From assembly GCA_016707605.1 (NCBI GenBank), contig JADJHJ010000003.1, positions 186,001 to 250,000 of the forward strand: 64,000 nucleotides of DNA, read 5' to 3'. Positions 15,570 to 24,477 of the stretch are shown here, in pieces. Every line of letters starts with the position of its first letter. The stretch's first letter is position 1. A program made the translations under genes and the position numbers. This stretch comes from Candidatus Promineofilum glycogenicum. GTDB lineage: Bacteria > Chloroflexota > Anaerolineae > Promineifilales > Promineifilaceae. The notes below the pieces were generated by a model. That model was not told where the DNA came from. It was given only the letters and a program-made list of their open reading frames with translations, and did no database searches.

Positions 15570-17207
15570 TTGACTGAGAGAGAAAACCGCCCATCCGACA
15601 CGGCATCTACGGATAGTGGCCGCAGTCGCGTCTTTCGCGCCGCGGGGTTGGTGGCGGCGCTGGCGCTGCTGAGCCGCGTGCTGGGCCTGGGGCGCGAGAT
15701 CGTTGTGCGCCAGTACCTGGGCGTTACAACGCTGGAAGCCACGGCCTTCGACATCGCCAGCCGCTTCCCGGAGGCGATCTTCCTCATCGTCGCCGGCGGA
15801 GCCATCGGCTCGGCTTTCATCCCCACCTTCGCCGCCTATCTGGGGCGCGACGACGAGGCGGGTAGCTGGCGGCTGTTCTCGGCCGTCGTCAATCTGGTCA
15901 CAGTGGCCACGACGCTCATCTCCGTCCTGGTGATGATCTTCGCCGCGCCGTTCGTCACCTTCTTCTACGCCGACAACATCGCCCAGCAGCCGGCGCTGCT
16001 GCCGCTGACGGTGGCCCTGATGCGCGTCATGCTCCTGTCGCCGATCATCTTCGGCGTCAGCGGTATCATCATGGCCGCGCTGAACGCCCGGCAGCACTTC
16101 CTGTTGCCGGCCCTGGCCCCGTCGGTCTACAACGTCGGCATCATCGCCGGCGGCGTGGCCGGGGCGATGATGGGCGGCGGCGCGCCCTCGGCCACGGCCT
16201 GGGGGCTGACGTGGGGCACGGTCGCCGGCGCGCTGGGGCATCTGCTGGTGCAACTGCCCGGCCTGCGCGGCCAGCGCGCCCACTATAGCCCGCTGCTGAC
16301 GTTGCGCGATCCCGGCGTGCGCCAGGTGTTGCGCCTGATGGCCCCGCGCGTGCTGGGGCTATCGTTCAGCGAGGTCAACAAGTTCGTCATTCTTTTCCTG
16401 ACCGGGACGATGATCCTGGGCACGCTGCCGGCGCTCAACGCCGCCTTTCGTATCCTCATCATGCCGCAGGGCATTCTGGGGCAGGCGCTGGGCATTGCCG
16501 CCTTTCCGACGCTGGCCGCGCTGGCCGCCCGCGCCGCCCACCGCGAGATGCGGGCCATCCTGGCCGACTCGCTGCGGCTGGTGCTCTTCCTGGGGCTGCC
16601 GGCGACGGTGCTGCTGGCGCTGCTGGCCGAGCCGTACGTGACCGTCCTCTACGAGCGCGGCCTGTTCGACGCCGAGGCGACGGCGCTGGTGGCCGCGGCG
16701 CTGCGCTTCTACGCCGTCGGGCTGGTGGCCCTGACGGCGCTGGAGGTGGTGGCGCGCGGCTTCTACGCCCTGAGCGACACGTTGACGCCGGTGCTGGCCG
16801 GGGGGGTGCAAATCGCCGTCATGTGGGGGCTGAGCCTGTGGTTCCGCGATGCGGTCTTCCCGGCGTTGGGCTGGCGGCCGTTGGGCGGGCTGGCGCTGGG
16901 CTTCAGTCTGTCGAACGTGCTGGAGGTCGGCGTGCTGTTGTGGCTGTTGCGGCGGCGGCTGGGCGGGCTGGAGGGGCGGGCGCTGCTGTCGGGCACGGCG
17001 CGCATGGGCGTGGCGGCGGCGGTCATGGGCGCGGCCATCGTTGGCGCGCTGGCGGTGTTGCGGGCAAGCGCGGTGTGGGCGCGGGCGCTGGTCGGGTCGG
17101 CCGCGGGTGGGTTGGCCTATCTAGCGGTTTGCTGGCTGCTGCGGGTGGAGGAGTTGCGGCAGGTGGTGGGGATGGTGATGCGACGGGTGAGAAGACCCTC
17201 TCCCTAA
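15570..17207 (+). CDS. murJ: lipid II flippase MurJ
   Basis: An MviN/MurJ-type polytopic membrane protein of 545 residues with about 14 hydrophobic segments. It moves lipid-linked peptidoglycan precursor across the membrane. Typical segments are LLSRVLGLGREIVVRQYLG at the N-terminus, FIPTFAAYLG, LPALAPSVYNVGIIAGG and PTLAALAA. Translation starts at TTG 15570, preceded by AGGGAG about 9 nt upstream. It lies divergent from spoVS and is followed by a CCCTCTCCC repeat tract. Confidence 0.92.
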   Translation: MTERENRPSDTASTDSGRSRVFRAAGLVAALALLSRVLGLGREIVVRQYLGVTTLEATAFDIASRFPEAIFLIVAGGAIGSAFIPTFAAYLGRDDEAGSWRLFSAVVNLVTVATTLISVLVMIFAAPFVTFFYADNIAQQPALLPLTVALMRVMLLSPIIFGVSGIIMAALNARQHFLLPALAPSVYNVGIIAGGVAGAMMGGGAPSATAWGLTWGTVAGALGHLLVQLPGLRGQRAHYSPLLTLRDPGVRQVLRLMAPRVLGLSFSEVNKFVILFLTGTMILGTLPALNAAFRILIMPQGILGQALGIAAFPTLAALAARAAHREMRAILADSLRLVLFLGLPATVLLALLAEPYVTVLYERGLFDAEATALVAAALRFYAVGLVALTALEVVARGFYALSDTLTPVLAGGVQIAVMWGLSLWFRDAVFPALGWRPLGGLALGFSLSNVLEVGVLLWLLRRRLGGLEGRALLSGTARMGVAAAVMGAAIVGALAVLRASAVWARALVGSAAGGLAYLAVCWLLRVEELRQVVGMVMRRVRRPSP

Positions 17208-17247
17208 CCCTCTCCCAGGGGGCGAGGGGGCGAGGGGACAAGACGAG
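17195..17247. repeat. CCCTCTCCC-type inverted repeat tract
   Basis: CCCTCTCCCTAACCCTCTCCC-like units face GGGCGAGGGGGCGAGGGG. The tract overlaps the murJ stop codon region. Relatives are at 47566-47605 and inside the TauE-type gene at 40647-40741. Confidence 0.85.
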
Positions 17248-17253
17248 AGGGAA

Positions 17254-17277
17254 CAAAAAACCGGCCTGTTGGCCGGT
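17254..17277 (-). terminator. intrinsic terminator of the 17307 gene
   Basis: Stem CCGGCC (17261-17266) and GGCCGG (17271-17276) with loop TGTT. On the minus strand it is followed by six T residues. Confidence 0.75.
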
Positions 17278-17306
17278 AGGGTGGAGCGGGAATGGAAGTG
17301 CGGGGG

Positions 17307-18131
17307 TTAGTTGCCCGCGGCGGCAGCGGCGTCGTTCATGTTAGCTGCGGCCTGGCCCAGCAGTTCACCGTTGACCCAGATTTCCAGCGAGTAGCGCCCT
17401 TCCTGGAACCCCTCTTCGGGGCTGAGGAAGATGTAGCCGGGGCCGTCGTCGCCATAGGCCCACAGTTCGTTGCCGCCATCGATCACCTGGCCGTTGTGCC
17501 GCCACACCCAGGCCCACTCCAGCCCGTCAACCATGTCGTCATAGGAGAAGGTGGCGTAGAGAGTGTAGAAGCCTTCGCCGAACACGTCGGTGGGGCTAAT
17601 GGCTTCGTATTCGTCGGTGACGGCGTTGGAGAGGGTGACGTCGCCCAGTTCGGTGGTGGGCAATAGTTCGGCCTGGGGGTCAAAGCGGTCGTAGGCGGCG
17701 GGGAGTTCGGGCGACAGGGCGGCGGCCGAGTCGCTGTTGAGCAGGAAGTTGGCCACGCCGCCGCTCTGGGCCGAGGCCATGTCGGCCTGCTCAGCCGCCA
17801 GTTCGGCCGTCGAGGGCTGGCTGAATAGCTCCTGGATGTCGGCCGAGACCGGCTTGGCGTCGGTGATGAGGGCCATGCGCAGCGTGCCGTCGGCCGGACT
17901 CCGCCAACCATAGAAGCCCACCCCGGCCGCCAACATGACCAGCACCAAACAGATAGACAGATAGGACTGCATCCGCTTGGCAGCTTGCTGGCGCATGAAA
18001 AAATAGGGCGACCGCTTGGTGGCCCGCCACAGCTTTACTGACAGCAGTAATGCTATCGTGGCGAACACCAGCAGCAACCCTAGTAGCCAGGGAAGTATCG
18101 TACCGGACAGCAACAGGTTGAGACTACTCAA
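17307..18131 (-). CDS. hypothetical membrane protein with a large outer domain
   Basis: A 274-residue protein with two N-terminal transmembrane segments (about 10-31, IL-PWLLGLLLVFATIALLL, and about 57-75, YLSICLVLVMLAAGVGFYG). The loop between them is basic. Residues 76-274 form an extracytoplasmic domain. The C-terminal half is beta-rich with aromatic segments (FYTLYATFSYDDMVDGLEW and the WVWRHNGQVIDGG motif), like a carbohydrate- or ligand-binding sandwich. It resembles small beta-sandwich domains seen in other Chloroflexota surface proteins, but I do not recognise the family. It has its own terminator. The 276 bp after its 5' end (18132-18407) hold no gene that I can see. Confidence 0.7.
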   Translation of the reverse strand: MSSLNLLLSGTILPWLLGLLLVFATIALLLSVKLWRATKRSPYFFMRQQAAKRMQSYLSICLVLVMLAAGVGFYGWRSPADGTLRMALITDAKPVSADIQELFSQPSTAELAAEQADMASAQSGGVANFLLNSDSAAALSPELPAAYDRFDPQAELLPTTELGDVTLSNAVTDEYEAISPTDVFGEGFYTLYATFSYDDMVDGLEWAWVWRHNGQVIDGGNELWAYGDDGPGYIFLSPEEGFQEGRYSLEIWVNGELLGQAAANMNDAAAAAGN

Positions 18132-18407
18132 ACAATTCCTCTTCCAGATTCGTCCATATTATAAGTAGCCGCGCGGCAGATAGCAAGGGTTGGGTAGATC
18201 GGCCACGGCCCTTCAGGCAGATGTGCCCCCAAAATGCCGCCGTTTTGACCCAAACCAGAGAGGCCAGATAAGAGCCAGATGAGTTGCTTGACGTTGAAAT
18301 GGGTTATTTGCGGTGGAGAAGGGGCGATGGCGAGGCCACAGACTTGCCCTGACAACCCCTAGGCAATGGTCGAAACAGGCCCGCTGGTCGCCCATCTATC
18401 CGGTCGT

Positions 18408-19286
18408 CTAGCCTCCGGTGGTGGCCAGGGCAAACGGCCGAAACTCCGTCTCGTCCAGGAAAAGGCGGATCGTTTCGCCCAGGGTCAATTCGCCGCGGCG
18501 GACGCTATCGCCATAGATAGCCCGCCAGCGGGTGCGCGCGTCGCGGGCAGCGCGGAACTCGACCAGGGCCATCTCCGCTTCCGGCCCGGCTTCGGCCAGG
18601 AAGCCGGAGTCGAAGAAGTCGCGCTCGGCCGCGGCGCGGTCGTAGGCCACGCGGACGATCTCCGCCCGCCAGCCGCGCCGCCGCTCCCAGGTGACGCGGC
18701 CATAGGACGCCCGGCCGTCGCCATCGCCGGGCAGGCCGATGGAGCCGGTGTTGACGACCTGCGTGCCGTCGAGCAGCCGTTGGTGGGGCACGTGGGTGTG
18801 GGCGGTCAGGAAGACGGCCGCGCCGGGGACGATCTTGCGCCGCGCTTCGTCGTCGCTGGTGAAGGGATAGATTCCGGCGCGGTTGCCCAGCGGCGAGGCG
18901 TGCATGGCCACCAGGCGCGAGCCGTCGGGCGCGGCCCACTGCCAGCGCTCCGGCAGCGCGGCCATCGCCATCGCCGCGGCCGGGTCATCCAGCTGGCGGT
19001 AAGTCCACTCGCTGAGGCGGATGAGGTCATAGGCCGGGCCGTGGCGCGGGCCGGCATACTCCAGCCACTCGGCGACATACTCCTCGTGGTTGCCGCGCAG
19101 GAGAACCCAGCCGTCGGCCGCGGCCCGTTGCCGCACCGCCTCCCAACAGGCGACGTTGCTCGGCCCGCTGTTGACCACGTCGCCGTTGACCAGGACGAGG
19201 TCAGGCCGCCAGGCGTCCACATCGGCCATCGTGGCCGCCAGCGCCGGCCAGTTGGCGTGGATGTCGGAGAGGACGGCGAGCTTCAT
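18408..19286 (-). CDS. calcineurin-like metallophosphoesterase
   Basis: A 292-residue phosphoesterase with the full metal-site set. MKLAVLSDIHANWPAL supplies Asp and His, VLVNGDVVNSGP supplies Asp, LLRGNHEEY supplies Asn and His, ASPLGNR is preceded by a His, and AHTHVPHQ and VVNTGSIGLPGDG close the site. This pattern is of the YfcE/MJ0936-like phosphodiesterase group. It is cytoplasmic and its substrate is unknown. It stands on its own between a long gap and a GGGATTAG tract. Confidence 0.9.
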   Translation of the reverse strand: MKLAVLSDIHANWPALAATMADVDAWRPDLVLVNGDVVNSGPSNVACWEAVRQRAAADGWVLLRGNHEEYVAEWLEYAGPRHGPAYDLIRLSEWTYRQLDDPAAAMAMAALPERWQWAAPDGSRLVAMHASPLGNRAGIYPFTSDDEARRKIVPGAAVFLTAHTHVPHQRLLDGTQVVNTGSIGLPGDGDGRASYGRVTWERRRGWRAEIVRVAYDRAAAERDFFDSGFLAEAGPEAEMALVEFRAARDARTRWRAIYGDSVRRGELTLGETIRLFLDETEFRPFALATTGG

Positions 19287-19287
19287 G

Positions 19288-19355
19288 GGAGTTAGGGATT
19301 AGGGGGTTGGGATTAGGAAGGATTAGGAAGGCACCCTAATCCCTAATCCCTAGCC
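19288..19355. repeat. GGGATTAG-type inverted repeat tract
   Basis: TTAGGGATTAGG units followed by CCTAATCCCTAATCCC, as at 3749. It fills the gap between the phosphoesterase start and the enoyl-CoA hydratase stop. Confidence 0.85.
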
Positions 19356-19363
19356 CCTGTCTT

Positions 19364-20152
19364 CTACTCTTGCCACCACGGCTTGCGCTTCTCCAAAAAC
19401 GCGCTCATCCCTTCGCGCCCCTCGTCGCTGGCGCGGCGGCGGGCGATGGTCTCGGCGGTGTAATCGCGGGTGCTCTCCTTGGGGCGAAAGGCGACGGTGT
19501 GGATCAGTTCCTTGACCGTCGTCTGCGCGCCGGGCGCGGCCTGGAGCAGTTGGCCCACGCGCTCGGCCACGGCCGCGTCCAGCTCCTCCTCGGCCACGAC
19601 GTGGTGGACGAGGCCGATGGCCTGGGCGCGGCGGGCGTCGAAGCGCTCGCCGGTCAGAAACAGCTCGCGGGCCGCGCCGGGGCCGATCTTGGCCAGCACG
19701 AAGGGGGAGATGACGGCCGGGACGATGCCCAGCCGCGCCTCGCTGAAGGCGAACACGGCCCGCTCGACGGCCACGACGATGTCGCAACAACTGACCAGGC
19801 CGACGCCGCCGCCGATGGCCGGGCCGTTGACGCGGCCGACGACCGGCTGGGGGCAGCGGTCGATGGCCAGCATCAGGTCGAAGATGGCCCGGCCGTCGGC
19901 CACGTTCTGGTCGAAGGTGAAGTCGGCCGCGGCGCGCATGGCCGCCAGGTCGGCCCCGGCGCAGAAGGAACGGCCGCGGCCGGTCAGCACGACGACGCGC
20001 ACGTCGTCGCGCCGGGGCAGGTCGGTGAACAACTCGGTCAGGGCGACGACGATGGCCGGGCTGAGGGCGTTGTGCAGGTCGGGGCGGTTGAGGCTGACGG
20101 TCAGGACGTTGCCCGACAACTCTGGGATGATGGTGTCGTGGGGGTCGCTCAT
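19364..20152 (-). CDS. enoyl-CoA hydratase/isomerase family protein
   Basis: A 262-residue crotonase-fold enzyme. The oxyanion-hole segments are GRGRSFCAGADLAAM (about 60-74) and NGPAIGGGVGLVSCCDIVVA (about 109-128), followed by FSEARLGIVPAVISPFVLAKIG with the catalytic-Glu region. The family hydrates 2-enoyl-CoA or acts on related acyl-CoA esters; this sequence looks like the methylglutaconyl-CoA/enoyl-CoA hydratase branch. No partner beta-oxidation genes are adjacent. It is separated from ftsH by the 48-bp tandem palindromes. Confidence 0.9.
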   Translation of the reverse strand: MSDPHDTIIPELSGNVLTVSLNRPDLHNALSPAIVVALTELFTDLPRRDDVRVVVLTGRGRSFCAGADLAAMRAAADFTFDQNVADGRAIFDLMLAIDRCPQPVVGRVNGPAIGGGVGLVSCCDIVVAVERAVFAFSEARLGIVPAVISPFVLAKIGPGAARELFLTGERFDARRAQAIGLVHHVVAEEELDAAVAERVGQLLQAAPGAQTTVKELIHTVAFRPKESTRDYTAETIARRRASDEGREGMSAFLEKRKPWWQE

Positions 20153-20169
20153 GGGTAGTCCTTATAACG

Positions 20170-20340
20170 TAGGGGCGGGTCTCAGACCCGCCCCTACAAC
20201 AACAATGTCGACTATCATAGGGGCGGGTCTCAGACCCGCCCCTACAACAACAATGTCGACTATCATAGGGGCGGGTCTCAGACCCGCCCCTACAACAACA
20301 ATGTCGACTATCGTAGGGGCGGGTCTCAGACCCGCCCCCA
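20170..20340. repeat. four tandem palindromic units of 48 bp
   Basis: A 48-bp unit starts at 20170, 20218, 20266 and 20314; the last copy contains only the palindrome. Each unit has a 27-bp palindrome with arms TAGGGGCGGGTCT and AGACCCGCCCCTA around a central C, then a spacer ACAACAACAATGTCGACTAT. The repeats lie between the ftsH stop and the enoyl-CoA hydratase start. The palindrome looks like a REP-type element, but no transposase is adjacent. The spacing is too short and the unit too palindromic for CRISPR. Confidence 0.95.
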
Positions 20341-20364
20341 CCAGACGTGAACGTGCTAAATCGT

Positions 20365-22323
20365 CTAATCGGCCGCCGCCGGGCGCGGGTTGGGCAGCGG
20401 CTGCTGCGGCGCGGGCGGCAGACCGGCGGCCGGCGCGGCCGTAGGCGGGGCGACGGGCGCGGGAACCTGCCCGTTGCTGGGCTGAAGCTCGTTCATCAGC
20501 TTCTCGAACGCCGCCCGGTCGAGCGTCTCCACGTCGATGAGCGTCGTCGCCAGATGGACCATGCGGTCGCGGTTCTGGTCGATGATGGTGCGGGCGCGGT
20601 TGTAATTCTCTTCCAGCAGGCGCTTCACTTCGGCGTCAATCGTCTGCGCCGCTTCCTCGCTGTAGTCGCGCCCGCTACCAAACCAGCCCATCTCCCGGCC
20701 GACGAACGGGCTGCCGGAGCCGCCGCCGTAGGTGGGCAGCCCCAGCCGGTCGGACATGCCGTACTCCATGACCATCGCCCGCGCCAGGCGGGTGGCCTGC
20801 TGCAAGTCGGCCGCCGCGCCGGTGGTCACGCGGCCGAAGAAGTGCTCCTCGGCCGCCCGCCCGCCCAGGGCCATGGCGATCTGGTCCTCGAAGAACTCGC
20901 GGCTGTGGACGGCGCGGTCTTCGGGCAGGGACATGACAAAGCCGCCGGCCCGCCCACGGGGGACGATGGTGATCTTCTGCACCGGGTCGGTGTTGGTCAG
21001 GTAGAAGCTGACGACGGCGTGACCCGCCTCATGGTAGGCCACAGTCATCTTGTCGTCCTCGCTCATCACGCGACTCTGGCGCTCCGGCCCCATGACGACG
21101 CGGTCGAAAGCGTCCTGGAACTCCAGCAGGCCGATGGTGCGCTTGCTGCGCCGCGCGGCGAAGATGGCCGCCTCGTTGATCAGGTTCTCCAGGTCGGCCC
21201 CGGAGAAGCCGGCCGTCAGGCGCGAAATCTCCTTAAAGATAACGTCGCTGGCGATGGGCTTGCCGCGAGCGTGGACGGCCAGAATCTTCTCGCGCCCGGC
21301 GACGTCGGGCAAATCGACGAACACCTTGCGGTCGAAGCGGCCGGGGCGCAGCAGGGCCGGGTCGAGGATGTCGGCCCGGTTGGTGGCGGCGATGACGATG
21401 ACGTTGGTCTCGTTGTCGAAGCCGTCCATCTCGACCAGAATCTGGTTGAGCGTCTGCTCGCGCTCGTCGTGGCCGCCGCCCAGCCCCGCGCCGCGCTGGC
21501 GGCCGACGGCGTCGATCTCGTCGACAAAGACGATGGAGGGCGCGGCCTGCTTGGCCTTCTCGAACAGGTCGCGGACGCGGCTGGCGCCGACGCCGACGAA
21601 CATCTCCACGAACTCCGAGCCGGAGATGTGGAAGAAGGGCACGCCCGCCTCGCCGGCCACGGCGCGGGCCAACAGCGTCTTGCCCGTGCCCGGCGGCCCG
21701 ACCATCAGCACGCCCTTGGGGATGCGCGCGCCGACCTGGACGAACTTCTCCGGCTCGCGCAGGAACTGGACGACCTCGGCCAGCTCCAGCTTGGCCTCTT
21801 CCACGCCGGCCACGTCGTCAAAGGTGACGGTCGGCCGGTTGGCGTCGGTCAGGTTGCGCGCCCGGCTGCGGCCGAAGCCGAAGATGTTGTTGCCGCCGCC
21901 GCCCTGCATCTGCCGGAAGCCGCGGGTGAAGAACCACAGCAGCAGCAGCACCGGGCCGACGGTGAAGGCCAGGCTGAGCAGCGTGTTCCACATCGAGTTG
22001 TCCTGGACGACCAGGTTATCGTTGAGGTCTTCGGCGGTGATGCCGTAGTACTGGAAGGTCTCGATCAGGCTGTCGGAGGTGGACTTGACCGCGCCGAAGC
22101 TGCGGCCGTCGTCCAGCGTGACCTGTATCCGGTCGCCGCTGACGACCAGTTGCTCGACCTTGTCTTCGCGGATGAAGTCGGCGATCTCCTGGAGGGTGAT
22201 CTGCTCCGGGCCGCTGAAACGGCCGCTGAGCCACAGTTGCAGCCCCAGGATCACGGCAAAGATAGTCAGAATCCAGACCCAGGTGGGGATATTGGGGCGA
22301 TTCTCGTTCGGTTGTTCGTCCAT
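20365..22323 (-). CDS. ftsH: ATP-dependent zinc metalloprotease FtsH
   Basis: A 652-residue membrane AAA+ protease that degrades unassembled or misfolded membrane proteins and some regulators. The order is an N-terminal transmembrane helix (about 14-30), a short extracytoplasmic domain, a second helix (about 111-132), then the AAA domain. The AAA domain has Walker A GPPGTGKT (about 207), Walker B IVFVDEIDA, and the second region of homology around ATNRADILDPALLRPGRFDRK. The zinc site HEAGH lies at about 428. The C-terminus is Pro/Ala-rich. It is a full-length copy and probably monocistronic. Confidence 0.97.
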   Translation of the reverse strand: MDEQPNENRPNIPTWVWILTIFAVILGLQLWLSGRFSGPEQITLQEIADFIREDKVEQLVVSGDRIQVTLDDGRSFGAVKSTSDSLIETFQYYGITAEDLNDNLVVQDNSMWNTLLSLAFTVGPVLLLLWFFTRGFRQMQGGGGNNIFGFGRSRARNLTDANRPTVTFDDVAGVEEAKLELAEVVQFLREPEKFVQVGARIPKGVLMVGPPGTGKTLLARAVAGEAGVPFFHISGSEFVEMFVGVGASRVRDLFEKAKQAAPSIVFVDEIDAVGRQRGAGLGGGHDEREQTLNQILVEMDGFDNETNVIVIAATNRADILDPALLRPGRFDRKVFVDLPDVAGREKILAVHARGKPIASDVIFKEISRLTAGFSGADLENLINEAAIFAARRSKRTIGLLEFQDAFDRVVMGPERQSRVMSEDDKMTVAYHEAGHAVVSFYLTNTDPVQKITIVPRGRAGGFVMSLPEDRAVHSREFFEDQIAMALGGRAAEEHFFGRVTTGAAADLQQATRLARAMVMEYGMSDRLGLPTYGGGSGSPFVGREMGWFGSGRDYSEEAAQTIDAEVKRLLEENYNRARTIIDQNRDRMVHLATTLIDVETLDRAAFEKLMNELQPSNGQVPAPVAPPTAAPAAGLPPAPQQPLPNPRPAAAD

Positions 22324-22425
22324 ATCGCACTACTCCCGCCAGAGCAACCGACTATTGACCGGGTTAAGGTGCTGGCTCAGGCGACGCGAGCGGCCAGTCG
22401 GTTGTGTTATAGTCATACCATCAGT

Positions 22426-22448
22426 GGGATCGCGCAACGCGCGATCCC
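22426..22448. repeat. 10-bp-stem palindrome between ftsH and the kinase gene
   Basis: GGGATCGCGC (22426-22435), loop AAC, GCGCGATCCC (22439-22448). It lies upstream of ftsH and downstream of the BadF-type kinase, both on the minus strand. There is no T tract, so it may be a processing or regulatory hairpin rather than a terminator. Confidence 0.7.
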
Positions 22449-22493
22449 GTATAGTTAAAGCTTACCAAATTTCTATTGGATGGGTATTAGCGT

Positions 22494-23486
22494 TTAACAA
22501 TTGATTATCTTGGAACCTGCCACTTCCGGCAGCGTGGCGATAAGCGTATCCCGAACGGCGTAGGCGTCTTGGCCGGCGGCCGACAGGCCCAGCAGCGTCG
22601 CGCCGACGACGGGCAGGGTGCGCAGCCGGACGAGCCGGGCGCGGGGGGCGTGGCGCAGCACGACGGCGGCCATCGCCTCGCTCAGCCGCGGCCCGCCGTC
22701 GAAGATGCTGCCCGACTGGACGACCTCCACGGCTTCGTCCTGCAATTCCAATTGGCGGATGACGGCCACGGCCAGCCAGCCCAACTCCTCGCCCGCCCAG
22801 TGCACGATGCCGGCGGCCACGTCGTCCCCCGCCACGGCGGCGCGAAAGACCTCGATGGCCAATTCGCCGCGCAGATGGTAGCGGTCGAACGACAGCCCCT
22901 CCATCAAATCCATCGCGTCGCGCGCGCCCGTGGCCGCCAGATAGATGCCGGTCAGGACCGTTGGCGGGCCGCGGCGAATCCAGGCGTGGTTGACCGCCTG
23001 CAGGCCGCGGGCGACGATCTCGGCCGCGCCGCCATACTCGCCGAAGGGCGCGCCGTTGCCGACGATACGCCCCTCGCGCCCGGCGCGGTCGCGGCCGCGG
23101 CAGTTGTTGGATGATCCGGCGGTGACGTTGACCCCCCAGCCGGCCGTCGTGCCCGCCAGCAGGCCGTTGATGGCGTCGTTGACCAACTCGAACGGGCAGC
23201 CCAGGCCGAGGGTGGCGATAGCCTCCAGGTGCGGCGGGCGGTCGGCCGGCCAGTCGTGGCCGGCCACGCCGAAGCCCGCCCCGGCGATATCGGCCGCGCC
23301 CACCCCGGCCATCCGCGCCGCGGCGGCGAAGGCATCGGCCATCGCCCGCGCCAGGCCGTCGTAGCCGACGGTCTGGTAGTTGCCCGCCCCGGCTGCGCCG
23401 AAGCCGCGGCAGCGCCCCGCCGCGTCGGCGATGAGGGCGTGGGTTTTGCTGGAGCCGACGTCGAGGCCTAGATAGTAGGGGGACAT
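22494..23486 (-). CDS. BadF/BadG/BcrA/BcrD-type sugar kinase (N-acetylglucosamine kinase-like)
   Basis: A 330-residue ASKHA-fold kinase. Phosphate-1 motif YYLGLDVGSSKTHALIAD is at the N-terminus, then GAGNYQTVG, ELVNDAINGLLAGT, and the phosphate-2 region VNVTAGSSNNCRGRD with ...GNGAPFGEYGGAAEI. The GAGN and NDA motifs are characteristic of N-acetylglucosamine/N-acetylmuramic kinases of this family. It is followed on the same strand by a ChbG-type deacetylase and a GH4 glycosidase, which supports phosphorylation of an amino sugar or its disaccharide. No PTS permease for the sugar is nearby, so uptake followed by ATP-dependent phosphorylation is likely. Confidence 0.85.
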   Translation of the reverse strand: MSPYYLGLDVGSSKTHALIADAAGRCRGFGAAGAGNYQTVGYDGLARAMADAFAAAARMAGVGAADIAGAGFGVAGHDWPADRPPHLEAIATLGLGCPFELVNDAINGLLAGTTAGWGVNVTAGSSNNCRGRDRAGREGRIVGNGAPFGEYGGAAEIVARGLQAVNHAWIRRGPPTVLTGIYLAATGARDAMDLMEGLSFDRYHLRGELAIEVFRAAVAGDDVAAGIVHWAGEELGWLAVAVIRQLELQDEAVEVVQSGSIFDGGPRLSEAMAAVVLRHAPRARLVRLRTLPVVGATLLGLSAAGQDAYAVRDTLIATLPEVAGSKIINC

Positions 23487-23515
23487 GGTTAGGGATTAGG
23501 GATTAGGGATTAGGC
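23487..23515. repeat. GGGATTAG direct repeat tract
   Basis: Three consecutive GGGATTAGG-type units directly upstream of the kinase start. They also encode the last residues (including the stop) of the deacetylase gene that ends at 23503. Confidence 0.85.
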
Positions 23516-24465
23516 AGGGGGGCGGAGGAAGAGCCCTCTTCCCTGTCCCTCCCCTGGCCCCTGGAACCTTGTTGACGCATCAATTCGCGCAAAGGCCTGT
23601 AGCCGATGACCTGAATGCCGCCGGCGCGCAGGAAGTCGCGGATGTCGCGGCTGATGAACGCTTCGTAGTTAGCCACGCGGCTGGGCCAGTCGGGGGCGAT
23701 GGCCCGCAGTTCGGGTGTGTCCACCGCCGGGTGCATCAGGAAGTGGCTGACGCCGGGCGGCAGGGCGCTCAGCTTGTGTTTGGCCAGGGCGATCTGGTCG
23801 GCCGGGTCGTCGAGCGGCAGGTAGTCGATGGCGTCGAGCAGGGGGAAGCCGTTCTCCTCCAGGGCGCGGACGGTGGCGGCGAACTGCCCGGCCGTGGCCG
23901 CGTCGTCGGCGATGCCCTGGGCCAGGAACTGCTCGGCCGTCAGGCGCGGGATCAGCCCCGGCAGGCGGTAGCCCATCAGCGTTTGCAGGTAGCCGCCGAT
24001 AAAGCGCGGGTGGGTGATGGTTCCCATGTGGGTGTCGAGGTGGGTCACGTCAAGTCCGGCGGCCAGGGCTTGCTCCACCTGAGCCACGATCTCGGCCTGC
24101 ACCGCCGCCGGGTTGGCCGCGGCCCACGTGCCCGTCTCGCGGGCGTGGAAGTAGCCGTCGGCGTCCATCAGCCCCGTGGCCCGGTCGCGGGTGCTGACCG
24201 GCCCCCAGCGGTAGCCGTCCCACTCGGCGTTGACCGTGCCGTGGACGCCCAGGTCGACTTCGGGGTGGCCGCGCGCCCAGGCGGCCGTGGCCGGGAACCA
24301 CGGGCAAGGGGTCATCACCGCGCCGCTGGAGATCGTCCCCGCGTCCCACAGGTCGGCGAAAGCCTGCAAGGAGGCGTGGCACATGCCGACGTCGTCGACG
24401 TGGATGATGACGACGCGATCATTGTCCGAGAAACCAAGTTTCTTGAGCAAGGGGTTGGGGGTCAT
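23503..24465 (-). CDS. chbG: ChbG/YdjC-family carbohydrate deacetylase
   Basis: Deacetylates N-acetylated oligosaccharides such as chitobiose phosphate. The protein is about 320 residues. The metal site is made by VIIHVDDVGM (Asp-Asp) near the N-terminus, LGVHGTVNAE (His) and THLDTHMGT (two His), as in the YdjC family. I chose ATG 24465 (MTPNPLLKKLGF). The C-terminal tail QGSRGQGRDREEG...PLPNP is translated repeat sequence (CAGGGGC and GGATTAG units), so the natural protein has probably been extended by about 20 residues. It lies between the kinase and the GH4 enzyme, the same neighbours as in chitobiose operons. Confidence 0.85.
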   Translation of the reverse strand: MTPNPLLKKLGFSDNDRVVIIHVDDVGMCHASLQAFADLWDAGTISSGAVMTPCPWFPATAAWARGHPEVDLGVHGTVNAEWDGYRWGPVSTRDRATGLMDADGYFHARETGTWAAANPAAVQAEIVAQVEQALAAGLDVTHLDTHMGTITHPRFIGGYLQTLMGYRLPGLIPRLTAEQFLAQGIADDAATAGQFAATVRALEENGFPLLDAIDYLPLDDPADQIALAKHKLSALPPGVSHFLMHPAVDTPELRAIAPDWPSRVANYEAFISRDIRDFLRAGGIQVIGYRPLRELMRQQGSRGQGRDREEGSSSAPLPNP

Positions 24466-24477
24466 AGGCTCCTGGTG

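Noticed and set aside
20170..20340. CRISPR array
   Set aside because: The spacers between palindromes are identical, the unit is only 48 bp with a long palindrome, and no cas gene is near.
20347..22458. 703-codon open frame antisense to ftsH
   Set aside because: It is a shadow produced by GC-rich third positions; the translation is Gly/Arg/Ala-rich without any motif, and ftsH on the other strand is full length.
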